The translations under genes and the position numbers were made by a program. 64,000 nt of DNA, taken from positions 185,441,016 through 185,505,015 of the forward strand of contig OX465597.1 of the NCBI GenBank assembly GCA_950022295.1, read 5' to 3'. This document shows positions 45,129-54,537 of this stretch, piece by piece. The notes below the pieces were generated by a model. It had not been told where the DNA came from. It saw only the letters and a program-made list of their open reading frames with translations, and made no database searches. The DNA comes from Bromus sterilis. Its lineage: Eukaryota > Streptophyta > Magnoliopsida > Poales > Poaceae. The stretch's first letter is position 1; the number at the start of each line of letters is the position of its first letter.

Positions 45129-46748
45129 GAGCATCTCGCTCTTTACCTTTTAGTTTGTTTTAGTTTTTCTTGCTGTTCATAACAAGTTGGACCCTAGCCA
45201 TCATTGTCTGGGAGAGAAACACGCTCCAGTCCACCCTAGAACACAACATAGGTTTTCCTGCTTATCTTTGATTGTGTGTTCTTTATATTTTCGTAGTTGT
45301 TTTCATGCTTAGCTCTTATTTTCATGCTTATATTTTTAAGAGCTTTTATTTAGGTTGATGCTTTTGTAACTCTCGTGAGTTATCATGCTTATCTTGTTTA
45401 GAGACTTGGTCTATTGCACTGAGTTGTGTGTCTTCCATGAGTAGGTAATTGAGGTTGCTATTATAAGTGTAGTATTAACTTGAATTAGTTTTGAAGTATT
45501 GAGTTGAGTAATGTTTGGACTTTTGGTGCCAGAAGTTTGACCCTATTAGTTATAGGTGTCGTATTTTGGGCAATCCGTGCTTGTTTTCGAAAACTAAAAA
45601 AATTAGTTGAGAACTCTAGCTACTAGATGGATCGCTAACCTCTGGAGGGGTTAGAATATATAGACTACCCTCACATACCATCGATTGAGGATGCACAAGG
45701 ATAAACAAAACCCCATACAGTCCTCGTCGGGGTACTTGTCTCTTTGTGAATCTCCTGATTAGATAGAGAGTTACCCATAATAAGTGCATGAGTTCTTCGG
45801 ACTAATGCAAGTATTCAATTGTTGGCACTTCCACCTTCCATATTTTGCTAGCCTCTTCGGTACCGTGCATTTCCCTTTCTCATCTTGAGAGTTGGTGCAA
45901 ACATTGCTGGTGCATCCAAACCCTTGGCATGATACACTCTGGCAACATAAACCTCCTTATATCTTCCTGAAAATAGCCACCATACCTACCTATCAAGGCA
46001 TTTCCATAGCCTTTCCGAGAAACATTGCCATGCAACATCCATCATCTATTGACTTGATCTTCAGGTAATACATGCTTTTGCTTGATCATAGAGACGCATG
46101 CTAGTTGGGCCTTGCCCTTATCATTGCTACATGATGCGCTAGTATCATTGCATATCCTGCTACACTGGCAGAGGCATACATTTGCACACATCATGATAGT
46201 TTTTTAGTTTTCTTTATGTTGATTACTTCTTGTAAAGTATGAGATATTCTATATTCTTGTAAAATATAGAGTGTTTCCCTAAATTGAGGAAAATATCCCA
46301 AAGAGGACAAATTAAAAGAGCCCAAAAGAGGACAAATTAAAAGAGCCCAAAGAGGACAAATGAGAGATAAATAGAAAGAGCCAATGAGGCCACAAAAATA
46401 CAAAAAAATTTAGCAAAAAGAGAAAATGTAAATAAAAAAGAGAAGGGGCAACACTACTATTCCTTTTGAATGATCCACACTCGTACTCCATAGTTATATT
46501 TGTAATCCATAGAGATTTTCATATCATTCATGCATAACTATGTAGAGATCCTTACACTATAGAACTTGTCTTGCATATTCCAAGGATGAGCCTCCTCAAA
46601 TGAGCTCTAGGTCTTCATGAGCAAGCAAGTTGGATGCACCCCCAATAGTCCCATTGGAGAGCTTACCTTACCTCATATGTGCATCTGTTGCATGGCAATC
46701 CCTAGTCCTCACATCATATCTATCATTTGGCTTTCTCTCGTCTATGAT
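45129..46748 (+). mobile_element. Element F 3' non-coding region after the D insertion
   Basis: Continues the Athila-type internal DNA ('gcttggagcatctcg...' restored at the insertion site). No reading frame of interest. It is ended by a CACTA-like terminus at 46749, so F's 3' LTR is missing. Confidence 0.55.
46302..46362. repeat. 24-bp tandem repeat, about 2.5 units
   Basis: Units start at 46302, 46326 and 46350 with 'agaggacaaattaaaagagc'; within F's non-coding region. Confidence 0.8.
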
Positions 46749-48750
46749 CACTACAAAATGAATTATGTCAGTTGATGGGCTATTTGTGTCTTGAAAAATC
46801 ATTTTTCGTCAATAATAGTACCCTAACGACGGTTTTCCTCCGTCAACCCACATGTCACTGACGCGCCGTAAGAAATAACGAAAATGTCTACGGTACCAAT
46901 TTTTTTGTCACCTAGGATCATATATTCGTTGACACCATAAGACCGTCATCTAATTTCCTTTTCAACGACGTTTAATTACTTCACACATAATATCCAAAAC
47001 CGACACCTAAGATTGTTATTGTCGACGACACGCCATTGATAATAATCTTTTTTGGGAATTTAAAAACTGTCAAATGGGCCTGGTAGGTGTCGACGTATAT
47101 GCTTACATGTGGGCCCATATACGATGCCGTCAGCAGTACGATCGCCGTTAACGTTGAATGGTAAACGTCACTGACATATGGGCCATTTATGATGCCGACG
47201 TGGCTTCATCCAGGTGGGCCCAATCTTTGCTGATGTGACTACCGATAGGTGGGTCCGGATGGGCCTACTACGCAGCATAACATATGGTGATTGTTCGAAT
47301 CTCCGTCACAATTGTCATCAATGATCGAGATGTTATAAAATTATCACCGGTTTGAATTTGAATACAAATTTAAATTTAAATTACTTGAATTTAATTTCAT
47401 TAAACATTGCCATCACAACTTACATATACATATATACTTGAAATTCGCACAACACTTTGCTAAATATTACAGTATCATCCAAAGAGTATATTACTCAAGA
47501 AAAATAAAATGGAAGAGAAAGTATCATGCTTAACAAAAGTGCACCCTCAATAATTGATGGGCTGTGAGACTGTCTCTTGTGAAGACAGCGTGAACTCGCT
47601 CTTGAGATTAAAAATCATTGACTGAAATTCTTGTTGCTTTTTTTAAGCTTTGGTTTTCCTTTATTGTTCCATCTTGTGAATTTCATTTCTCTTTTTTGCT
47701 TCCTTATGAGCTCTTCGATTTCTTTCTTCTGTGTATCAAGTACTGCAATCATGTCCTTTTGAAAATTTGTGTTTGCCTCTTTTGTGATTGCCTTGTATGA
47801 TAAATCTTCTCTTGTAGAACATGGGTGTATTCTTTAGAGAGGCTGAAGCTTGAAAGTAACATGGACGATGACCTGTTTTCCTCGATAATCTACAATTCTG
47901 GTAGTTGGGGCACAAGTTGTTGTGTACATGCCCTCTTTTTGGCCCATGTTTCATTATGTATCATCATTGAAATCATTATTGTTCATGTAACTGAATATAC
48001 TATGATGGCTCGCACCCGACAGAGTACATTTGAATTCTGAATAATTTCTTACGGATGCTTCCTGAGTGCTCTTTCTCATGCTAGTATCCTTTATGGTGAT
48101 GGCTTCTTCTCAAAACCCAGCAGTGGAAGCTTTCTTCTTGTTGTTTTTACCCATACAAAATAAGTACATGCTTATTAGTATTGCCTATCACCTAATTATC
48201 ACCAATATGTAAGATTTATATAAACATGGAACACAGAAAATCTTTGTTGTAGATGAAGATGAAGGGACATATTCATCCATGTCAACATCATAGAAAAGTG
48301 ATGCATCCATTTTATGTGGCATTTTGAGCGCGTACTCGTGCTGGTTTACTGGAAGTACCTGAGAAAAGAAGACCAATTGTTAACGAGCAAGTTCATAATT
48401 GATGTGAATCCTTATGTCTAAGTTGAATCATATTCCTCAGATACACTAGTATCATTAAGTAATCACTATCTTTTTTGGGAAAAGGAGGAAAACCCCCTGC
48501 CTCCACAATAGAATGATGCATGTAGCCGAACAACAAATAATCACTATCTGCCTTGTTAGAATGACAATATTTGTTCCTTGCTATGAACCACAAAATAGAG
48601 TTGATCTAGAACTATGCGTGGATGTAAGTACATCAAGAAAGGAGAAGTACATATATAGATCCACGATCTAGGGTTAGTTGTTTTGACTCTAATATGAAGA
48701 ATCACTGCCTGGAGAATCAAAATTACAAAAAAACTAATCTCTGCCCCAGG
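46749..48750 (+). mobile_element. CACTA-like transposon, left end and interior
   Basis: Begins CACTACAAAATG. The next 500 bp are rich in repeated 'cgtca/gacg' and 'gggcccatat' motifs typical of subterminal regions. From about 47550 the minus strand carries coding-like pieces (for example 47736-47954, with 'GHVHNNLCPNYQNCRL') that could be a remnant of the element's second protein; I could not assign a domain. No matching right end ('...gtagtg') is found in this stretch, so the element is incomplete or interrupted at about 48750. Confidence 0.45.
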
Positions 48751-49582
48751 TGTCGGGACCCGGAATATGCATATGTAATTCTAGCCACAATTCAATCACA
48801 TGGAGAGCCGAGATCTATACCCACTTGTCTAAGAAGACAAGGCCAAGTACAAGACACTATCGGAAAGCTCGAACATTAGGGGCATCCCATCCAGGCCCGG
48901 ATAATTAACTGAAATGGGTCCTCATCGTCTGCTCACAAGTCTAAATGCTTATGGGTGGTGAAATCCCATACTCATAGACAAGTCGCCTCAACCATATTGT
49001 CAATTGAACAATAGCATTTACAAAAACAACTCCGGCCGATCTCTTAGTCGAGGTCTCGGGCGGGCTCGATCTTACAACGAAGTGTGCCACGTAACGGGGT
49101 TATGTGCAATCGCATCGCGACGCTCCAAGCTGCGCAGAACTCAGAGCCACCTGGCTGTAAGAAAGACCGCCAACGAGAGCACAACTAAGCTATCGAACCC
49201 CACACTAAGACATGCACGTTATAATCATACACGTAGCATACATGTCCAGTGTAAACAACATGTACTCATCACATGAACTCTACAAAGTATACATCTTTAT
49301 GGACTTACATATAGAGTACACAAAGAGATCACATCACTGTTATCCAACATTCATACAAGCAACGGAAGAAACATAGGTCTGAGTACAAACAAGTTTAACA
49401 AATGGCTTAGAGAAGCCTTATTCAATATACAAGGCCTTCAACGAGGGACCAGACTGTTGTCTGGAACTACACTAGCTTAGTCCACGTCGAGCTCCAAGAA
49501 GAAGCCACCATCAGGTCAGCGGGTTCATCTAAAAAACATAAATAAGCAAACGTGAGTACAAAGTCGTACTCAACAAGACTTA
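48751..49582. mobile_element. Probable fragment of a gypsy LTR
   Basis: Starts TGTCGGGACCCGG. It contains 'aaacgtgagtacaaagtcgtactcaac', a style common near one end of long gypsy LTRs read in reverse (compare 13690-13740 and 62330-62390). No gene. It ends where a CACTA terminus begins. Confidence 0.4.
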
Positions 49583-50085
49583 CACTAATGGAATTCGCCA
49601 GTTTTCCGTCTACCCTGGCGGACGACAAACACCTATATGGCGGACGGCAAAGCCCTTTGTCGTCTGCCCTAGCACGTTAAAGCTCTCATCGACTATTTCT
49701 TCGGCAAAGAGGTTCTTTGTCGTCTGCAGGAAATCGACGAACGGCAAAGAACTTTGCCGTCCGCTTATTGACCAGCAGACGGAAGCGCGAGCGTGACGGC
49801 GAAGCTTTGCCAGGCGCCTCCGTCAGGCCGTTAACGGCGGAGTTTGCCGTCTGTCGACAGACGGCAAACACGATGACGTTATCTTGCATAGTTTCCCGTC
49901 TGCTCGTAGATGGCATCCTCCTCGTCTTTGTTGTCTCTTGGTAGACGACATAATGACCAAATGGTCACCCAGCTGTTGCCAGATTGCACAGCTGGGCGCC
50001 ACGTGTCGCCTTTGCCGACCACCAGGAGACGGCAAAGGGCTTTGCCGACTGCCGACAGACGGCAAAGAGGGTGCTACACCACTAT
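49583..50085. repeat. CACTA subterminal repeat cluster (ACGGCAAAG motif)
   Basis: Copies in both orientations, for example at 49646, 49703, 49743, 49755, 49862, 50028, 50039 and 50060 (positions approximate). In the En/Spm family such repeats bind the element's own TnpA-type protein. Confidence 0.7.
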
Positions 50086-50400
50086 TTTTTCTGTTTTCTT
50101 TTAAATCCCTGCATTTGACAAAAACTACCAATATATATAGCACTATGTTTCTCCCACAGCATACTGTATGCACCCAGACACATGTCGATCAACCAAATAT
50201 TCATCAAAATCCATATATACACAAGTTCTCATACATATATAGGAAACACAAGTGACCAAATAGATTGCAAGTTCTCATACATAGTAAACAAGTACACAAA
50301 AGTGACCAAACAATTTATAAACAAAGCTACAAGTCCAAATTCAACTCTCCATCATAGCATTACTCCATTAAGCAAATCTGAAAAATGAAGAAAAGAAAAT

Positions 50401-50580
50401 TATAAGAAGATGAAGTAGAAGAAGAAGAATGAGAAGAGAAGAAGAATGAGAAGAGAAGATGAAGAAGAAGAAGAAGAAGAAGAAGAGAGAAGAAGAGAAG
50501 AAGAGGAGGTTTCCTCTTCTTCTTTTCTTCTTCTTCTTCTTCATCTTCTTCTTCTTCTCCTTCTTCTTGTCTTCTCCTCT
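50401..50580. repeat. GAA-type purine run followed by its pyrimidine complement
   Basis: Homopurine (mostly GAA/GAG) to about 50510, then homopyrimidine (CTT/TTC) to about 50580. The two halves can pair as a hairpin with a stem of about 70 bp. Confidence 0.85.
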
Positions 50581-50639
50581 TTACAAGTGAAAATGCAGCA
50601 ACTCCATAAGTGCATTACTTTAGTCATTTTTTAGGAAAT

Positions 50640-51020
50640 AAAGCTAATTTTACCATTTTTGAGCAAAGGAAGCTAACTTTGGCAACTTTGAACAAATGAA
50701 GCTAACTTTAGCATTTTTTGAGCCAATTAAGGTAACTTTAGCATTTTGTGAGAAAATGAAGCTAACTTTGGCAACTTTCAATGAAGCTAACTTTAGCATT
50801 TTTTGAGCCAATTAAGGTAACTTTATCATTTTGTGAGAAAATTAAGCTAACTTTGGCAATTTTGAACGAATGAAGCTAACTTTAGCATTTTTTGTGCCAA
50901 TTGATGTAACTTTAGCATTTTTGTGAGCAAATCAAGCTAACTTCACCATATTGTGAGAAAATCTGGCTAATCATGCTATTATTGAGCTAACTTAGCTATA
51001 TTTAAGAATTTCATAATATT
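50640..51020. repeat. Tandem array of about 34-bp units
   Basis: About ten degenerate units built on 'gctaacttt(a/g)gcattttt(t)gagc(c)aa(t)'. Adjacent units alternate between 'ttagcattttt' and 'ttggcaacttt' variants, suggesting an older two-unit pattern. Confidence 0.8.
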
Positions 51021-52017
51021 TCAGAAGCTTAATATGCATTTTCAAACTAACTAAGCAGTTATAAAGCACAGTACACAACTTACCGGAGTGTAGCCCTCAA
51101 GGCTTAGGTGGCTGAGAAGCATCCGTCGGGTTGCCCGAGGTTGACGGGGGAGAAGGTTCATGGGATGCAGCCCGAGAGTTATGTTGCAAGAAAAGATCAA
51201 CTAGCGGTTAGCACGACGCCTCCCGTAAGAGTGGGCCAGCCCTGGATCCCCTTATACGTGGCGCATTTGGAGAAATGCGCCACCCCTAAGAACCTTATAG
51301 GTGGCGCATTTTGGAAATGCGCCACCCCTAAGAGCTTATGGGTGGCGCATTCTGGAAATGCGCCACCCCTAAAGAATTATTAGTGGCGCATCCAGAATGC
51401 GCCACCCATAAGCTCTTAGGGGTGGCGCATTTCCCATATGCGCCACTACTAAGAAAAAACTATGCGGGAAAATTCCCAAATACACCCCCCCTGTGGACCG
51501 CCTTTTCAATTTGGAAAAAAATAAAAGGAAATGATACAAATGTCAAAAAAATAAAAGAAAATAAGTTTCCCAAATGATATGTGGTCTAGTTGTTAGGAAA
51601 ATTTACAAATATGAATTTCGAATTTTTTTGCAAAATCTCTCGAGAATTTTGTAAAATGGACTTAACTTTTGCATACGACCTCCGATGAAAAAAAAATTTA
51701 TATGAAAAATCATATACTCGAAAAGTTATATCCAAATTCAACTGGGTGTAACCCGTTGAACATTTTTAGAATACTCAAAACCTAACATAAAAAAGTTACG
51801 GGTGTTTGAAGATCTGGAGGCCCAAAAAAAGAGAAAAAATTGAATTTTTTTTTGAACTTAGTAGTGGCGCATTTTGTATGAAACGTGCCACTAGTAACAT
51901 AATTTTTTTTTAAATTTTAAAAAAATAATTCAAAATAGGCTAGAGGACAAATCGGGAAGTTAAAAAAAAGGTTGAAAATTTTAGAGAGTAACATTAAAAA
52001 AAGCCGAGAGTTGAATA

Positions 52018-52080
52018 GAACCGAGAAGTTAAGCGTGCTGGGGCTGGAGTAGTGCTAGGATGGGTGACCCTCGGGGAAGT
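52018..52080 (+). pseudogene. 5S rRNA-like segment (3' half, with A-box and C-box)
   Basis: About 60 bp resembling positions roughly 45-105 of plant 5S rRNA. AAGTTAAGCGTGCT at 52026-52039 fits the internal promoter A-box region, and AGGATGGGTGACC at 52057-52069 fits the C-box; by eye there are about eight differences in between. The 5' third of the RNA and the usual downstream T-run are missing, so this is not a 5S gene. It lies between the subterminal repeats of a CACTA end. 5S-derived promoters are known in Cassandra TRIMs and SINE3 elements; I do not know a described role in CACTA elements. Confidence 0.75.
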
Positions 52081-52412
52081 TTGACCACAGAGGTTAGTTT
52101 GACCTGAGATTAAGCATAGTGACTGGGCATTAAGCATACTAACCTGAGATTAACAAAAAATAAAAAATAAAAAATAAAAATAAAAAAATTGTTTTCCAGA
52201 TCTAGATTCAAAATTCAAAATTTTAAAAAATTAATAGTGGCGCATTTTCAGAATGCGCCACCCCTAAGAGCTTATAGGTGGCGCATTCTGAGATGCGCCA
52301 CGCCTAAGGGTCTTAGGGGTGGCGCATCCAGAATGCGCCACCTATAAGCCCTTATTAGTGGCTTGTAGTTAGTGGCGCATCCATAATGCGCCACTAAACA
52401 GAAAAAAAGGAC

Positions 52413-52440
52413 GCCACTAAAAGGGAAATCCCTAGTAGTG
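52413..52440 (-). repeat. CACTA terminal inverted repeat (right)
   Basis: The minus strand starts CACTACTAGGGATTTCCC, followed by TTTTAGTGGCG. Confidence 0.7.
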
Positions 52441-52654
52441 AGCATCCTACCGACATCACCATGGATACATCTCCTACACGCGGGCCCATGACGAGAGCAC
52501 AAGCACGTGCCATAGAAGCAAAGGTGCATTCACTCCTTGTTGAGATTCAATACCATACGCACGAGAATTGGATGCTACCTCAAAACAGTGTGCTTTGTTC
52601 CATTAGGTCCAACGGCGAGGAGGAAACCAAAGGAGAAGAAGTTTCGACTCCAGA

Positions 52655-52950
52655 TAGCTTTCGGACGTCCAAAGACTTTTGGACTTCCGAAAGCTCGGAC
52701 GTCCGAAACTCGTCGGAAGTCCGACATGCTACGGTCAGGAGCCCCTCCATCGGAGCGGGCGTGCGACAGGCGTCGGACTTCCGACAGGTCGGACGTCCGA
52801 AACTCGTCGGATTTCTGACATCTACTACTCCAGGCCACCAGGTCGTCTACAGGACTCTGCCGATGCAGCCACTTCCGGAAATCCGAAGCGCCACGGACGT
52901 CCGACGTCCCGAAAGTTCAGACGTCTAAAACCCAACGGACGTCCGAAACT
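52655..52950. repeat. Cluster of TCGGACGTCCGA-like palindromes in E LTR
   Basis: At least five copies of the core GGACGTCC plus variants GGACTTCC and GGAAGTCC, in contexts like 'gctcggacgtccgaaactcg'. The cluster is repeated in the 3' LTR at about 59835-60120. Possibly protein-binding sites in U3, upstream of the TATA box. Confidence 0.75.
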
Positions 52951-53007
52951 TGCCTGCGCGCAGATTCGGCTGGGCCACGGTCCATGTATCCCCTTCCTCC
53001 CCCTATC

Positions 53008-53017
53008 CTATATATAG
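53008..53017 (+). promoter_or_regulatory. TATA box in E 5' LTR
   Basis: 'ctatatatag', followed by 'ttctagggttag' some 20 bases on, a likely transcript start zone. Conserved at 60177-60186 in the 3' LTR. Confidence 0.6.
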
Positions 53018-53400
53018 TTGCCTCCTATCTCAGTTCTAGGGTTAGCTAAGAATTTACCAAAGACTTGAGAGCTTAGCTCCTTCTTCCCCCTAGGGAATTA
53101 AATCTCCTTGAGATCCTCTCAATCCTACCTCCTACCTCCTCTCCCCACTCATAGAAGGAGAGGAACCCAATCCTATTCATAGAAGGAGAGGGAGACTATC
53201 AAGCTTACCTCTTGTGGTGTGTGATCTTGTGATGTGTGGTATTTGGGGGGTGGATTTGAGTGTTTATGTGTTTGGATCTTGTTCCCCCTTTGTCTCTTGT
53301 GTTGAATGTGTTTGTGATCCCCTTTATTCTTGTTCTTGTTGTGGATCCCCAGCTCCAAATTGTGAAGATTGGGCCAAACCCTAGGCTTTCCCTACATAAT

Positions 53401-53418
53401 TTGGTATCATGAGCAAGG
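53401..53418 (+). other. Primer-binding site of element E (Met-tRNA type)
   Basis: 'ttggtatcatgagcaagg' just after the LTR end. The TGGTATCA core is complementary to initiator methionine tRNA. Confidence 0.75.
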
Positions 53419-54537
53419 TTGACACAATTTGGAGTCCCTCCCCCTCACTTTTCTAGCCAATTTTTGTTTGTTCTTGTCCAATTTCGAAAATTCCCCACCA
53501 AAAATAGCCATACCCAAGATCTTGCAACTTGTTGGTTCTTGTGAAATTTTGTTTGTTTTGATCCATGGATGTGGTGTTTTACTAGTGGATCTCACCCATT
53601 TTGTGTTGCTTTAGCCTCCCCACCAACAATTTTCCCCGAAATTTTTCTTTCTTTCCACCAATTTGTGTTTGGTAACCCCAAGGACTCCACCTCCATCAAC
53701 AGTGAAGATCCAATCGACCTCCACACCGGAAGCAAGGCCGGTACCACCATTCTTCGCGAGGGTAAGGTGACGTGAGGTATCATTTCCGTCCTAACCACCC
53801 TCTCCTTACCACTTACCTTTGAGAGCCCATCTCCCTTTTGTTAACACCTTCCTTGTCCTATTGAGACTAGCTCTCCGAGAATTTCCGGCTCTCACACCTC
53901 ATGCACCTTAGTAGTCATACAATTGATACTCCGTGCATTACTCATCAATTCATAGCGCTTCAAGTATCGTGTTCAAAAGTGAGTTCCATTCAAAACAAAA
54001 AAAGAGAGAAAGAGCACAAGATATTAAAAGATTTTAAGCAAACGAGTGCGCAAATAGGGAAGCATCCACCAAAAGCACATTTAGAGTTCATCCATTCATA
54101 TAGGTTGGTGCACTTGTGCGAATCAAGCCATTGAGCAATCGAGCTAGTGACTCTCTTTGTACTTGTGCAACGCGAGCATTAGTCTTCGTTAGGCTCACTT
54201 ATCTTGCTCATTTTCTTGGTTGCACGAGTCCCATTATCTTTGCGCGTGCGTTTCCTTTTGCTATTTTTCTCTTTTGATCTACTTGTATTACATTGCTTCT
54301 TTTGGACCACTACCAATTTTATTAAGACCTTTTTCCACTTGTCGCATTTCTTTGGACACTAAGTCCTACCAAGCTCCACGATAAGCCTTTGTAGGTGTGC
54401 GTGTGGGAAACGAGACTTAAACAAGGACATTCTTTTCATTTCAAGAAGCTATACATCACTTGCCTCATTACATCTTCGAGAAGGTATCCTTGTTATTGCT
54501 CTCTCTCTTTTACTCTCACATCTACCCGCTTGTTGTC
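53419..54537 (+). mobile_element. Element E untranslated leader
   Basis: 1.1 kb between primer site and gag ATG with no supported coding frame. Confidence 0.6.

Larger units (their letters stand above)
33026..46748 (+). mobile_element. Athila-type gypsy element F (gag-protease only), split by element D
   Basis: 5' LTR 33026-34637, degenerate Asp-tRNA-type primer site, gag and protease frames, then a long non-coding 3' part (36855-37637, continued at 45129-46748). Element D sits inside with a perfect gcttg duplication. No RT, RNase H or integrase is seen anywhere, and the 3' LTR is not in the window; the element is cut at 46749 by a CACTA-like end. Gag-protease elements without pol are known in Triticeae (Sabrina/WHAM-like groups); the exact family is not established here. 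Confidence 0.7.
49583..51107 (+). mobile_element. CACTA transposon, left end with subterminal and internal repeats
   Basis: Terminus CACTAATGGAATTCGCC, followed to about 50085 by roughly ten direct and inverted copies of 'gacggcaaag/ctttgccgtc', a hallmark of CACTA subterminal regions. Behind it are a purine/pyrimidine hairpin (50401-50580) and an array of about 34-bp repeats (50640-51020), both frequent in Triticeae CACTA interiors. No transposase is recognisable. The matching right end is absent; a different CACTA right end follows at 52440. Confidence 0.65.
51108..52440 (-). mobile_element. Right end of a second CACTA-type transposon
   Basis: Ends at 52440 with CTAGTAGTG; on the minus strand this is CACTACTAGGGATTTCCC, a typical CACTA terminus. 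Subterminal repeats of 'gtggcgcat(t)/aatgcgccac' occur in both orientations at 51266-51450 and 52237-52392. The three bases after it (agc) would be the target duplication. The DNA beyond is element E's 5' LTR lacking its first eight bases, so the transposon seems to have inserted into E's LTR. Its left end was not found. The middle contains a 5S-rRNA-like segment. Confidence 0.65.
52441..53398 (+). mobile_element. Element E 5' LTR
   Basis: About 958 bp, aligned with 59610-60568. It begins 'agcatcctaccgac' because the CACTA end replaces the first bases. It contains the palindrome cluster at 52655-52950 and a TATA box at 53008-53017. Confidence 0.85.

Noticed and set aside
49583..50085. CRISPR-like array or short-repeat array
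   Set aside because: Repeats are irregularly spaced and in both orientations, in a plant context; they are CACTA subterminal repeats.
50446..50634. Glu-rich then Leu-rich small frame
   Set aside because: Translation of the GAA/CTT hairpin repeat.
52018..52080. A functional 5S rRNA gene
   Set aside because: The 5' third and the terminator are missing and several bases differ; only a derived segment is supported.
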